A stretch of DNA of 64,000 nt from Apostichopus japonicus (taxonomy: Eukaryota > Echinodermata > Holothuroidea > Aspidochirotida > Stichopodidae): positions 17,992,001 through 18,056,000 of the forward strand of contig NC_092580.1 in the NCBI RefSeq assembly GCF_037975245.1, given 5' to 3'. A program made the position numbers and the translations under genes. This document shows, piece after piece, positions 24,281-36,682 of the stretch; the first letter of the stretch is position 1; every line of letters starts with the position of its first letter. Under the pieces are notes generated by a model. It had not been told where the DNA came from, did no database searches, and saw nothing but the letters and a program-made list of their open reading frames with translations.

Positions 24281-25576
24281 CAGTGGCGGACTGGCCACAC
24301 GGGCATTTAGGCAATGCCCGGTGGGCCGGTGGCCCAGTAGGCCGGTGGGCTGGGAAGACTGGTAAACAGCCAATTTTCACAGTGGCAATAGAATACAGAC
24401 GGGCTGTGTAGAAGTATATCTTTAACTGTGGGAATCAGTTCACGAAATCACCATGTTAGTTAGTCTGTTAGTACGTAACAAAAGAACGTGCTCTTGGCAA
24501 CCCGTCCGTGCTAATATTTTTACGACAAGATATACAAGTACGGTGACCAATTCATTCTGACATATACCCTAGCACTGACAGAGAATACAGATTTTATTAA
24601 TCTGCACCTCGTCCTCCAGAAAACGAAGTAAAAAATGTAAAATCTTATCAGATTATTTGGATTTCACTCAGTAGCTAATTCCCGAGAGATTCAGGCGCGT
24701 AGCCAGGAATTTGCCAAGGGAGGGGCGAAACTGTAGTCAAATTATCAGAGCCGTCAGATTCGGCATTGCAAACTATCTAAGCGTAGCGCCACCATGATTG
24801 GCGCGAAGCGTACAAGAAAATTTTGGCTGCAAATGCCTCCCAGATCGCTGGAATTGGCACTTCCCATGCCTTGTAAGTTGCATTTTATAGCATTTTCTCT
24901 TTTGAAATTACTGCGATATCATAAAAACATTAAAAAAAATTATCAAAAAAATGCTCAAGGGGGGGGGGCGCCTGCCCCCTTCGCCCCCCCCCCCTTGGCT
25001 ACGCGCCTGGAGAGATTATGTATGAATAAATATGACCCACATGCAGTAGGGTGTTTGGTTATCAAAATTAGACGCATGTTAGTCGTCGACGAACATCTTG
25101 AGGCGTTCATGTTGATGTCTGCGGAAAAGAGGATCTTGGCCAAACTTGATACTAAAAATATAATTGATGGTGTGGCTGCCAGAAGCAGCGTACTGCCTTG
25201 GCTCCTACCCTCGTAGATATGACATATGTGCTCGTGTTATTGAACATATATGTTATAGTGGATTTTATTTACGTTTTTTTCCTTTTTTTCAAGCATGTTG
25301 TCACAAAATGCTTGAAAAACTAAATAAAATCCAGTCTAAAACATATAATTTGTCTAGTTTTGTTTACGTTTTTAACTTTTATCAGTTTAATCAAGTGTTG
25401 CTTCTGGATAATTATTTTGGGTCTTTTTTGAAGGATTATTGTAATTGTCTTACCCCCTCCCCTTAGACCCCCCCCCCCCCCAGGACGGCGATCACTATGT
25501 AAGTAACATATCAATGAATAAAGGGCCGGTCTAGCTGAAAAATGGCCGGGCGGTTTTAAGACCCAGTCCGCCCCTG
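24281..25576. mobile_element. hAT-like element with 8-bp TSD (1,296 bp), host of a nested element
   Basis: Left end CAGTGGCGGACTGG, right end CCAGTCCGCCCCTG (one mismatch). Perfect 8-bp duplication CCCTCAAT at 24273-24280 and 25577-25584. Contains the nested 24,692-25,009 element. No transposase frame. Confidence 0.85.
24692..25009. mobile_element. Nested hAT-like MITE with 8-bp TSD (318 bp)
   Basis: Ends CAGGCGCGTAGCCA and TGGCTACGCGCCTG are perfectly inverted. 8-bp duplication GAGAGATT at 24684-24691 and 25010-25017. Carries the shared module at 24772-24865. A second, damaged copy with the same right end is at 38.36-38.70 kb. Confidence 0.88.
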
Positions 25577-25584
25577 CCCTCAAT

Positions 25585-26750
25585 ACATATTCCTTCTTTG
25601 TAACATATTGTTTGATTTTGCACTCCATATGTCTCGGAATTACCTGGTTCGATCAGAACTACCAGGTACACTTTTGCTTTCAAAACTCTTGCTAATATTG
25701 TGCTAAACTTCGTCCCAAGGTTCTGAAGTTTATAAAAGTAAAAATGACCAGTTAACATTCTTGTAACTGATTTCTCTTTGATGCAAAATATATTTGGAAA
25801 AATTTCTTACCATATGTTTCTCGTGTTGTTCAATAAATTATAAAGGCATTTTGGATTAAGAGTATCATTCTTTGCTTATAAATGACACGTTTTACTGCAT
25901 TACGTATAAACTTGAAATGCCTCATTCAAAAATGCATTTAGAAAAGCACACAGAAAACAAACTTCTATATGTTTTATTAAGATATTTTGAAAGCACTTGA
26001 TATTTTCCCTAACATTATCATTTAATAAATGAAATTTGACTAAAAAGATAGCAGATTATTTAGTTCAGAAACTATTCATATTTACATCTTATAACAGCTG
26101 TAAGAGCGAATTTTATTTCATTTTTATCTTTTCCAGATTTACATATAAACATCAAAGCAGAATATGCTAATATCAGTAAATCAAATTCTTGAGTATACAA
26201 TCTAATTACAGAAAGCTTGAAATGCAACAATGACCTAAAGGATTTGAATCTTTTTCTTCATTTTTTTTTGGGGGGGGGGAGGGGGTATTTAATCTGGCAT
26301 ATTGATTTTTTTCTATTCCAATCGAATTCAGCTCAAAAAAATATGAAAGGACGCGTATGGGGGAAAAAATATTTTTCTTATTGAGGTATTTTCAAAACAC
26401 TTGATCTCGTTTTGCGAAATTTAACATGGTTATGAATAATAATCAAATGTCTTAAATGTTGCGAGAACAAATGCTGTTTCTTTATTGTTTCTTTTTTTAT
26501 TGGTTGGGGTACACATTGTTAAAATTGTAAATTTACTATTAAAACATAACCACCTCCTTTAAACTTGAATAATGAGATTTCTGGTCTTGGTCTTGGGTTT
26601 GAGCCGCAAAAAGATCGGACTCGAATCATCGGACTTAACTATATAACACTTCCTAATAAACCTGGTTTAAATAAATACATTGTCTCGAATGCCAATTAAT
26701 TTTATATTCATTCATACTTAGTAAAGATTCCTAAATCCTATTGGTCCATT
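25585..26750. other. Upstream region of the receptor gene, nothing recognised
   Basis: AT-rich. The missing first exon of the 27.1-kb gene must lie upstream of 27,107, but no ATG-to-donor segment here can be singled out. Confidence 0.35.
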
Positions 26751-26894
26751 CAGGTCAGCTGACCGTGGTTAATCTTGTGAGTAACGCACGGTAAAATTAC
26801 CGGGGCATCACTTTAATAAATCTTTGGTTATATGTAACCAAAAATGTTTGGTTTTATGATTTCCCCCCACACAAATGTTAGTGTATGAATGAAC

Positions 26895-27070
26895 GGGGTT
26901 AATCAACGGTCTAGCGTGCGTTACTCACATGATTAATGCACTCCGGGTGTTAATGTTATCGCTGGATGCACTCGGGCTCCGCCACGCTCCGCCCTCGTGC
27001 ATCGCTTGCATTATCCCCCGATCGTGCATTAATCCTGTGAGTAACGCACGCTAGACCGTTGATTAACCCC
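26895..27070. mobile_element. Foldback MITE 37 bp upstream of the receptor signal-peptide exon
   Basis: Two 47-bp arms, 26895-26941 and 27024-27070, are inverted repeats with one mismatch. The inner spacer continues as a weaker palindrome rich in CGG and CCG. A solitary piece of an arm (GTGAGTAACGCACGG) also occurs at about 26,776-26,791. No clear TSD was found. Confidence 0.8.
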
Positions 27071-27106
27071 TTATTCACATCTTCAAATTTTTGTTCATTT
27101 CTCCAG

Positions 27107-27237
27107 GAAGCAACCTTTTGTGCATTCTGTCAGTTTATTTCCTATTTCTAATACTCGTTTTATCATCTCCGGTTTCTGCTCAAAATCATGACGGTGGTTA
27201 TATTTGCAACCAGGACTGTTCCTGGGAATATTACGAT
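27107..27237 (+). CDS. IL-17R-like gene, signal-peptide exon
   Basis: Acceptor TTTCTCCAG before 27107, donor GTAAGT after 27237; phase 1 in, phase 0 out. It encodes a leader (LLCILSVYFLFLILVLSS) with a probable cleavage after VSA, then NQDCSWEYYD. There is no in-frame ATG before an upstream stop at 27,064, so translation must start in an earlier exon. Paralogous to the minus-strand exon at 3,114-3,240. Confidence 0.75.
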
Positions 27238-27644
27238 GTAAGTTCAAGATCATTATGTATAATGTTTGGGCTGATTTCGTTCAATTTGCGATAATATCCA
27301 ATCACAAGCTATAGGATTCCAACATACTGCATTTAATTAACTGGAGATACGCTTCACTTCAGCACAATGAAAGGAAGTGTCAAGGATATTGTTTTTTATG
27401 AAAACTAATATGGAAGTGTTTTGTCGACAAATTCTTAAGGATCGAAATGGATGCATGATTACTTTATCTTTAAAGTAATTTTAAAAAATTGAAATGATTA
27501 AAGATGTTTAATTAATATTTTTTTAAATAAATTTTATATAGAGTAATACTAAAACTAGCATAAGCGTCATGTTTCTTTAATATATTTGTTTTTATGTATG
27601 GGAAACAGAACTACGTTCACTGTTTGGTTATGTTCTTATTCCAG

Positions 27645-27714
27645 AAACCCACAGAGCAATGGACCAGAAAAACTTGTACATTAGGGAATACTGAAGATAA
27701 TTTGGAAAGTGCTG
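27645..27714 (+). CDS. IL-17R-like gene, ectodomain exon (KPTEQWTRKTC...)
   Basis: Acceptor TTATTCCAG, donor GGTTAGT; phase 0 to phase 1. It encodes 23 residues with one cysteine. The frame joins both neighbours without a stop. Confidence 0.7.
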
Positions 27715-27749
27715 GTTAGTTTCAGGCCATTGTCTATTTCTCTATACCT

Positions 27750-27870
27750 GTATGTGAGCCCTTGACCCCTTGTAACATATATAACATATGTAACATATAT
27801 ATAACATATGTAACATATATATAACATATGTTACATATATATAATATATGTTACATATATATAACATGTA
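27750..27870. repeat. ATATATAACATATGTAAC minisatellite in a receptor-gene intron
   Basis: About five copies of a unit of about 22 bp, partly palindromic (ACATATGT). Low-complexity and non-coding. Confidence 0.7.
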
Positions 27871-28441
27871 TCATGATCTTCCTGATCATTAGCTGTCAAA
27901 TTTAAGTGTATTACCCTTTAATTTTCTTGTTATAAACCTTTAAATGGAATCGGAATGTTATTTGTTGATCAAACAAAACATATGAAATAAAACACAGATG
28001 AAAGAAATATACTGATTTCCAACAAAACTGAAAGATGAAAAGCAGGGTTGTATGGGATGTCAAGTATCAAGCGGATTGTTGAATTTTAAAACCATAAACA
28101 AATTAGGCCACAGAATATTACCTATACTTATAAGAACTAGGCAAATATGCAGCAACATCATTTTGTCCCCATCGTTTACCCCCCCCCCCCTTCCCCAATA
28201 CCCTCTTCTATTGAAAGAGGCTATACCAGTAAAATGTCGCGCTAGCTCTGATGTTTGCTGTTGCATGAAAGCTGCAATGAAACTGACATTTTTGTCACAT
28301 CGTGAAAGCTTGAAGCCCCAATCATCAAGTTCATTAGCTGAACAAGTCACTATGAGCGGTCACTACAAGGCTAAGTGGGTCATAATACACTCCTGATTTC
28401 ATTGTATAAAATATTTTGGGTTTGAATTGGTTCACATGCAG

Positions 28442-28588
28442 CTGAATGCCCGGTGTATAAAACAACGCATGGTTCAAGTTCTTTTCCAGCTAAGGTGGAG
28501 AATTTCAGTCTGACGTTTTACAGCAAAGCTAAAAGTGACGGGAAAACTACACTCTGTGCTAATGTCACATTCACTCTCGGAAGAGAAG
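28442..28588 (+). CDS. IL-17R-like gene, ectodomain exon (AECPVYKTTHG...)
   Basis: Acceptor ACATGCAG, donor GTACGT; phase 1 to 1. Encodes 49 residues with NFS and NVT glycosylation sites and two cysteines; alternating hydrophobic residues (FSLTFYS, CANVTFTL) suggest beta strands. Confidence 0.75.
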
Positions 28589-28650
28589 GTACGTTTATAT
28601 CTTCCTATTTTGTGCGTATACAACGACGCGACTGTAAAGATATATTATCA

Positions 28651-28705
28651 TACTAGGGCGGTGGGCCGTGGGCGGTGGGCCGTGGGCGGTGGGCGGTGGA
28701 AGAGG
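28651..28705. repeat. GGGCGGTGGGCCGT minisatellite
   Basis: Four to five imperfect GC-rich units in the intron after the exon ending at 28,588. Reads as a GC island in AT-rich surroundings; no exon evidence. Confidence 0.6.
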
Positions 28706-30852
28706 GACAAGAGGGCACTTGCCCCCACAGTTTTGTGAAAACCTAAAAAAAGTGCCCGTTCGTAAATTAGAAGTACCCTTGTTGTTAATGGGAAAGGACT
28801 CCGCTCCAGTTTGTGCCTTTGTATTTAAAATGGTAGAAAAAATTTGCCTTCAAAGAATTAGCTTCAAAAATTTAAAGTCTGGTGCAAATTTTGCACAAAA
28901 AAAAAGTAATATCAAGGGGGGCATTCTTTTATCAATAATTTCACGTTTACTTTGGATAGCAACCTTAATGGAATAAATCAAAGCATGCATATCATTGTGC
29001 ACTATATACGGAGGAAAAAGCATCAAAATAATTATGGAATGTTGTAGAATTCATCAATGTCAAACCGTCAATATATTTCTGAGAACTTTCCCGAAAGATC
29101 ATGTAACGTTGTAACGTCTGACAGTATTATTTACACTAATGTTATTTTTTGTGGGATTAATCATTAATAATATGGTTTCTATATGTTACAATTATTCATT
29201 ATTTTTACCCAAAGTTTTTTTTTATTTGTATCAAATTTTCATCCAATTATTGAGATAATTTTCACGTTCCCTTTACCGAAATAAAGAACCTTCTTATCTT
29301 ACACATATAGTAAAAAACTTGTAAAAAGACGAAATTTAAAAAAAATTGAGCACACGTTATAAGTTTGTTGATATGTTGGATGGGTTACTCTGTTGAATTC
29401 GAATCCAATTTGACTAGAGGCGAGGAGAGTCAGGTTCGGCCCTGGAGCAGTTTTGCCACCAACTCATCCCCCCCCCTCATCCCACCCGCCCTCCCCACAC
29501 CCTCTTTTCGCACTCTACATTTGTCCATAACACGTTACTCTTACCCCATATTTTCCTGGGCTCCTCCATAAATATATATTTTTTTTGTATATCCGGCCCC
29601 CTAAATGACTTGGCTCCCCATGCTTCATCCATATTCACACCAGTGTCGGAGATGGGTAGGGGAGGTTATGCCTTGTTATTGTCTTCAATGAAACTGAATT
29701 ATAAATTTAATGTTTCGATATGCACAATGTAACAGTTAAAGAAGAGCAGTATCTTCAAATGAATGTGATACCAAAGTTATTTGTTTATTTGATGTTGAAA
29801 AATGGCCCCAATCCTTAATGTTATTTGACAGTAATGACGAAATATCGATTCTTGTAACATTTTGGCAACTAGGGATGTCCTTTAGAATTGAAACTTGACA
29901 AGGAATTATTTCGCAATTCGAGACACGGGGTATGCATATCACAAGACAGGTTTCAAAATGGTTCTGACGGAATAGTGTATCAAAAGATATGTTTATGCAA
30001 TAGAAGACACGATACTCGTTTATTGCACAATGTAGGAGCTCCAAGGGGCGGTTACTTACAAATGCTACAACAAAAGAGAGAGAGAGGCATTGGTGTAAGG
30101 GCTTTGTTGAAAGGGAGTCTTCGTCCCCTCAGACTAGACCATTCCATTCAACCTCCCACCCTAGCCCCTCCCCAACCCCCTCCCCCGCATAGAAAAAAAT
30201 ACTGAAAAGAGAAGAAGATTAAAACTGAATGAAAGTCTTTATTACATCTATACTACAGTCATCATTCTACCAGTGAACATTATTAACGTAATGCGAATTC
30301 AGTCAAAATGATCATTTTTTCTTCCATGTACATATGTAGGTAGTTATCTTGTCCTCCTATTTAAAAAAAGTGATATTCGTAAATTAAGACAGTTAGACAC
30401 GTACGTACACACGCGCAAATAGACGTTTTTTTCCAACGAACGCAACTATCGCTTTTATGTTTGCTCTATTACGAGTTAAAAACACGCCCAGCTCCTGTTT
30501 CGATTTGCAATTATTACAACAACTCTGTTTTATATTTTGGGTCATTTGATACACTAGCTGGTTTCTGCTGACATAACAATACCATAAATGATTCAAACTC
30601 ACGGTACATTATATTGTCAAATTGCCGTGGATAATCGGTGAATGAACTATCCTAGCAACTTTCGCTATTTACTAACGTATATATGCCGACACGGGAACCG
30701 ACCTACATATGTGAAGCCCTGTATAGGTATAGTGGTATAGATATTAGCAAACCATGAAAGAGTGGATACTTGCTCTCTCTGAGCAATTTCATAATTTCCT
30801 CCCATTGATTATATTTCGTAATTCCATGTTCCCTTCACGTCCATGACGGCAG

Positions 30853-30998
30853 GTATCGATCTGGTGACTGGGATACGGTTTGCCATACGCGGAAAGACAT
30901 ACCAAGCACTTAACAAGAATTTTTGCCAGTATTGGAAATTCGAGTCAAACCTTACACCGTGTGCGGTTAGTCAAGGCATGTGCTCGGTGAATGACGTG
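30853..30998 (+). CDS. IL-17R-like gene, ectodomain exon (GIDLVTGIRFAIRG...)
   Basis: Acceptor GACGGCAG, donor GTAAGA; phase 1 to 0. Encodes 49 residues including three cysteines and an NLT site. The GIRFAIRGKTY...CQYW pattern resembles the first receptor domain of IL-17 receptors (glycine-hydrophobic strand, then a paired cysteine), which is inference. Confidence 0.75.
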
Positions 30999-31465
30999 GT
31001 AAGATACTGAATAATTTGTGTCCATCAATTTAAAAGTTCGTTGTTTTTTTTTATATATGGTATATGTGCACCTACCATATACACTGTAGACAAACACTTA
31101 ATGCTTACTGTAAATGGCAAAGCGAAAACATCGGAGGGAATAACATGCATAACATATCGTTAATCGACTATACCTTTAACCCTGTACACTATTGACTTAA
31201 ACTTGCTCGTAATTCATCATATAAGAGAGAATATCAGTCGAAAATCACTTAACTTGATAAACCTCACATGTAGAGATCATAGGTCCCCCGACATCGGGGA
31301 CGGGGCGGTGAGGTTGTCATGCATGGTAACCAATCAATGGTTTTCACGCGTTTGTGGTGCTGCCATATGTAGGCGGCAATTTCGACATCACTGCTCATAG
31401 GTTGTATATACGTTTCAAATATCGATGTATAACCATTCATCCGTTATACTTTTCGTTCTGAATAG

Positions 31466-31604
31466 GAAAGGACCTTCTTCTATGATTGTTTCTGCGGCCT
31501 TTTCCCAGGGTACGGGACCAGCCCTGGAGGTTACCTCGCTGCGGTGGATACTTTACCAAAGGCTCGAGATTTGGTCCAGGAAATGAAATTTTTTCAAGTG
31601 CCAG
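31466..31604 (+). CDS. IL-17R-like gene, ectodomain exon (ERTFFYDCFCG...)
   Basis: Acceptor TCTGAATAG, donor GTATAT; phase 0 to 1. Encodes 46 residues with a C-x-C pair and a Gly/Pro-rich loop (FPGYGTSPGGY). Confidence 0.75.
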
Positions 31605-33019
31605 GTATATATTCATTCGTTCCTCTGTACGTGTTTGAAATTTGTGACTATACAAATAAAATATTACCCTTTATATGGAATATTAAAAGCGTCATATTAC
31701 ATGATATGGTATACCTTTCGAGTTATCTGTACAATATATACTGAAGTGCACACTTATTAATTATTTCCTTTACTACAATTGTCCTTTGTTCTTTTTTCAT
31801 GAGAAGTCCATATGAATGTTTCTGTTTGTTATCATGTATATTACAAGGCACTTCCAGAAAATGAAACTTAACCACTGCAGTCAACTTAATTACATACACA
31901 GTGTTGGAGATTTAATTATCAAAGAACATACAAAAAAATTATATTAAAATCGGCTGAAAAATCTGTGTTAACACAGCCATGGTCGTGCTAGCGGAAAGGT
32001 CTCCCGTAACACAAAGTATACACAGAGCAGTATATATGTTGCTATAGCTGTTAGCAGTCTGATATACGCACTATATTATTATATAGGTTTTGGTTTTGTT
32101 GTTTAAATGAGAAACAACTCCTGTTTTATTACGTTTAACTGTTTAACTTCGATAGAGATCCCGGTGATTAGTAACTGCCACAAATGTGCGGTCAGGAGAA
32201 TCGTTTCAATTTGAAAGAACCGTTTCAATTTGAAAGATATCAGGGTTAAAAGCCTTGCCAAGTGGGGGGGGGGTGCCATTTTGTTTAGGTGTGACGTCAC
32301 AGTGCCACTTCTTGTTGAAACCTTTTGTGTTTCATCTATCTCTCTTCTTTATTTCTTTTTTTCTCTTTCGTATTTTCAATGTATAAAAAACAATGGCGGC
32401 AACGAATGCCGTTATAATATTTTAAGAAGTTCGATATATTTTTGTTTCAGCGTTTGCGATAGCCATCATAATTGGAGAAAGAAACCATTGTAATATATAT
32501 AAAGAAACCCATTAATAATTAATGCTTCTCACTCGATGGCATCACGTTTAGACTTGCAAAAATCTTCAGTCTTGGAGGTGTGGAGATGGGATTGTTTTTT
32601 TATATTATTCATACTGAATAAGATTTATCTTAGCTGTTTGCGGCCGGTTGTTCATTCATACCGATATCTATCTCATCGACCAAATGATGATAATTGGGTT
32701 TGCGCATGCCCGCAATCAGGATTTCTGAGTTGGAGGGCAAATTTAAAAATGGAACCAACGATTTAATGAGGGGTACATTACTCCTGTCATGTAACTTGTG
32801 ACGTTTTTTACGCATGGTGGCGGCAGAGATGGTGTGTGTAAGTGGGGGGGGGGAATATTCCGCGTAGGGGTGGGGGGGGGCACGACCCCGGCTCTTGACC
32901 CCCGGCTCTAGCCTCTCAGCCGACGGGTTTGGCTTAGCATCTCATTTTTTAAGTAACCTCCACATGGAGCAATCAATTTCGAATCCATTTAAATATGTTT
33001 CTTTCTTCTTGCTGTTTAG

Positions 33020-33067
33020 CATGCGCTGAGCTGGACGAGAATGAGTATTGCGGACTCAGTGCGAAGG
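33020..33067 (+). CDS. IL-17R-like gene, 48-bp ectodomain exon
   Basis: Acceptor GCTGTTTAG, donor GTAAAA; phase 1 to 1. Short exon encoding ACAELDENEYCGLSAK (about 16 residues) with two cysteines. It was found only because both neighbours need its phase. Confidence 0.65.
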
Positions 33068-33473
33068 GTAAAAATACACTTCACGTTTATCATGATGTTA
33101 GCTATATCTATTACGCATTTGTTGAACGAGTAATTGATATTAACACATTTTAAAGGAAATATACAATACATATTTTAAGGAAAAATCAAATATTAAATTC
33201 AAGAGTTTAATAATGAAATGTTTAAAAAAGAAACATTTCTATTGTGAAGTCAGTATTTACATTATCAAACAATAGACATTACGTAATGAAGTCCGATGAC
33301 ATGTAAGGTCATTCACAAGTGTATCGGCCTTTATACCTAGAAATAAATAAATATGGAATATTAGAAATAAAATTGCCCCAAAATTGGTGATATGAATATC
33401 GTAGGGAAATCTATATTCTTTGTTCCCTCCTATTTCTCTTCCGATATATTTATTGTTTTTGTTTACCATTCAG

Positions 33474-33664
33474 AAATGTGGCATCCACTGCATTTAAGAC
33501 TGGAACAGATTTGTGACCAACCTAGTCTTACAATAACCTTTGACCTCCCACCTGTGGAAATTGATGTCGATAAATTTACTGTATATCTGTATCAGGAGGA
33601 TCAGCAGGAGGAGCTGGATTGTTCCTATTCCAACGAAGTGGGAAAAATAAAGTACCGATTTAAT
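33474..33664 (+). CDS. IL-17R-like gene, fibronectin-like exon (EMWHPLHLRLEQIC...)
   Basis: Acceptor ACCATTCAG, donor GTAAGT; phase 1 to 0. Encodes 64 residues. SLTITFDLPP followed by VDKFTVYLYQ fits the B-C strands of a fibronectin type III-like receptor domain. Confidence 0.8.
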
Positions 33665-34190
33665 GTAAGTGATATTTTGCCCTTTTTGGTAATATTTAAT
33701 TGTAAGATTTGACACTTATCATTTTGGGGAATATTCGGTTCCCCCTGGTGCCCCAATTTAAATTAATAAATCCCAAACAATAAAAAACCTTAAAAGAAGA
33801 TTCACTATACTCTTTGAGTTTTAGTGATTATAATTTATTTACGTCTACAAACAAACTTCTGCTGATTCGAAGTACTGGAAACCGCAAAGCCACAGGGCCC
33901 CTATCATCGTCACTTGACCCCGCCCCCTTCTTCCATCACTAACAGGGCCCTATATTGGGCCTCTGGATCCCATACAGTCATGGAGTCGCGTTTCTCACTC
34001 GCTCTGGTGCCTCTGGCGCCATCTTGCATTACCCGATTTATGTGTCCCTCAAATGTTGATTCATGATTTGTAATTTTGTTAAGCACCCTACTTTACCGAA
34101 TGTCAGTCAACGCCACAACAATTATTGTAGTCGGTATATTGCTAACTTGTGCTTCGATAATACCTCAATGTGTTGTTCTTTTACTTGAAG

Positions 34191-34295
34191 GAGATAACAG
34201 ACACATTTGAAGAATGCCTTTTCAATCAAACTTTCAACCTCACCTTCTTCAACCAATCGGAGGGTTTGAATTATAATGCATCTTACATGATTATC
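34191..34295 (+). CDS. IL-17R-like gene, ectodomain exon (EITDTFEECLF...)
   Basis: Acceptor ACTTGAAG, donor GTAAGT; phase 0 to 0. Encodes 35 residues with NQT, NLT, NQS and NAS sites. The final YNASYMII resembles the F-strand of a fibronectin-like domain. Confidence 0.75.
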
Positions 34296-35200
34296 GTAAG
34301 TATACGTGTATTACCCTTGCTTAAAAATAAACATTTAAAGGCATATCGGCACCGAAATTTCGGCACTTTAAAATTGCTAGATGTTTACAATTGATAACTG
34401 CCTATAGAGGCTCTTATCATCCATATTAATTCCTGATAAAGCAGGAAGTTCAATTATACAACCTCAATGTTTCAGTCAGACAAAGTACAGCCAAATGAGT
34501 GTGGCAGTAAAATGTGTGTTGACATATGTTCCTCGGTGACCGTTATTTGACTATCTAGCATATTTGGGGGCAACACTGATGACCTGTAAACAGACAGGCC
34601 AGGTGCATATTCATGACCTATCCGGTTGAAGTTTGCATCCGATGAAATTAGATTTGGAGATATTGATATAAGTAATTCGCAGAGCTGGTACCACAATAAA
34701 CTAGAAACAATCAGGTTTGATGATGTCATAGCTGTTCACTAATTTCTATTGTTTGACCTTTGATTAGCTATTGGGTTGCAACTTTGTCTTTATAAGGAGA
34801 TGTGAAGTTTACCAATAATTCAATGATTGTAGTGCATTGATATGCATATAGGAAATGAAGTGGGATATTGGATGTATATTAATTAGAGAAACATCGAAGC
34901 GAAGTTTCAGTGTATCTTTAATGTTGTTATATACGTTCCAGTACACTATTGGTACAAAATATTTCAAATTCAAACGTTGAAATATGTTTAATTCCACAAA
35001 TGTTTTTCTTCTTTGTAAACTTGATTCCTTTTAGAAACAAACATTCGCCACTACACACTTCCCTTAATTTGATGGTAGCCTACTTGTAGTCTTGAGTGGA
35101 TTTTCTCTCATACGTAGCTTACAGTGCTCTGACTCCTACAGTGATAACATCAATTCGATTTTCTTTTCACATATTAGTTTGTTTTTGTTTTAAATCACAG

Positions 35201-35279
35201 ACCAAAATACAGGACAGAGACAAAGATAGATACTACTACCCAACTCCGATTTGTTCTCCCACTATCCTCATCAAACCTC
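35201..35279 (+). CDS. IL-17R-like gene, ectodomain exon (TKIQDRDKDRYYY...)
   Basis: Acceptor AATCACAG, donor GTAAGT; phase 0 to 1. Encodes 26 residues, charged, ending SPTILIKP, likely the last strand of the fibronectin-like domain. Confidence 0.7.
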
Positions 35280-35433
35280 GTAAGTCTTCCAATATTACAG
35301 CTTGGCTTGGCTCAGCTCTATAAGTGGTAATTCTGCAGTGTACATTGTCAGATTCAAAAGCACCGGTGCATGGTGAGTGCACTCTGTACAATCGTAACAC
35401 GTGGTTAATACGATCTCATTGACAGTTATAGGA

Positions 35434-35588
<155 letters not shown>

Positions 35589-35591
35589 TAC

Positions 35592-35725
35592 GAAGGAAGG
35601 AAGACCTTTCTACTGTTTTCGAACCGTCTGGTCGATTATAGGGTGTCCGCAAATAAAGCGGGAGACACGGGTTCGATTCCCGGTAATAGGCTGGAACTTT
35701 TTCACTGTTCAGGATTTTCCAAAGC
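35592..35725 (+). mobile_element. tRNA-like SINE fragment
   Basis: A perfect B box GGTTCGATTCC (35670-35680) lies about 45 bp downstream of an A-box-like TCTGGTCGAT. It sits beside the TA microsatellite in an intron. Length and tail suggest a SINE head rather than a functional tRNA. Confidence 0.45.
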
Positions 35726-36159
35726 ATTTCCGTTTCAAATATATATCCATCATTTACTCTTCAATAGTAAACTTTTGTCGTAATAATCCAACATCATTGT
35801 TTCAAAATTTAGTGTTTACTATATTAACGAAACATTCTATATGTTATGTGGTATTTGTAATATTAACATAAAATGAACATTATTAATGTCTAGCCTATAG
35901 TATTTACCAAATTTACAAAACATTAACATAGTCCATACACATTTCCTTCTAATTGGTTAATGACCTGGCTAATTTGTTAATTTCAGTTGTCATGTTGAAA
36001 TGTATAGAATTGTTGTGGCAATCGGCCGACTTCTGGTCGGTAAGACTGAATCCCGGTTAATTGATGATACCGAACATCGCCGACCAGCGTAGCTACATTT
36101 ATGGTATATATGACAGAATGTTTATTATATAACTGTTTGTTCCCTCTAACTCAACATAG

Positions 36160-36231
36160 CACCGTGTGACTCTAATCCATGTGATATCAACGAGATCTGC
36201 GTCCCTGATTGCTTAAACTTTACATGTCAAG
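36160..36231 (+). CDS. IL-17R-like gene, cysteine-rich juxtamembrane exon
   Basis: Acceptor CAACATAG, donor GTATGT; phase 1 to 1. Encodes 24 residues with five cysteines (CDSNPCDINEIC...C...C). The spacing suggests part of an EGF-like or small disulphide module, symmetrical in phase and so possibly optional in splicing. Confidence 0.7.
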
Positions 36232-36682
36232 GTATGTACAATGTTTGACATGCTCTCGCCTGTGATATGTTACTATGAATGCATCTAGAGATTCAAGAAT
36301 AGGCACAGATTCCCCGTTCAATGTACATGTTAAGTAAGGTTGGAGGGTGGTTAGTTTCAATAAATAAATCAATCTCATTATATTATGCAATAATCAATAT
36401 TTTGTCGAAATTTTTCCAAAATACAACATATCAAGTCAGATTGAAGTGTGGTGAGTTTGTATACTTAAATCCCATCATAATATTCTGTTCCTTTATATCA
36501 ATACCAATTACTATGTGAAGCTCTATTAAATAAAATAGATACAGAATCGAATAAAAACCTTGAAAGCCTTGCTGCAAGTTTCAAGTTTCCTTTGGAGCAT
36601 AGACCTATGCGTGTTTTTAACAGTTAATGTACAAGGAAGTAAATATCTTGGCGACCGGATTTTGGAGTCAAACAAATTTGTT

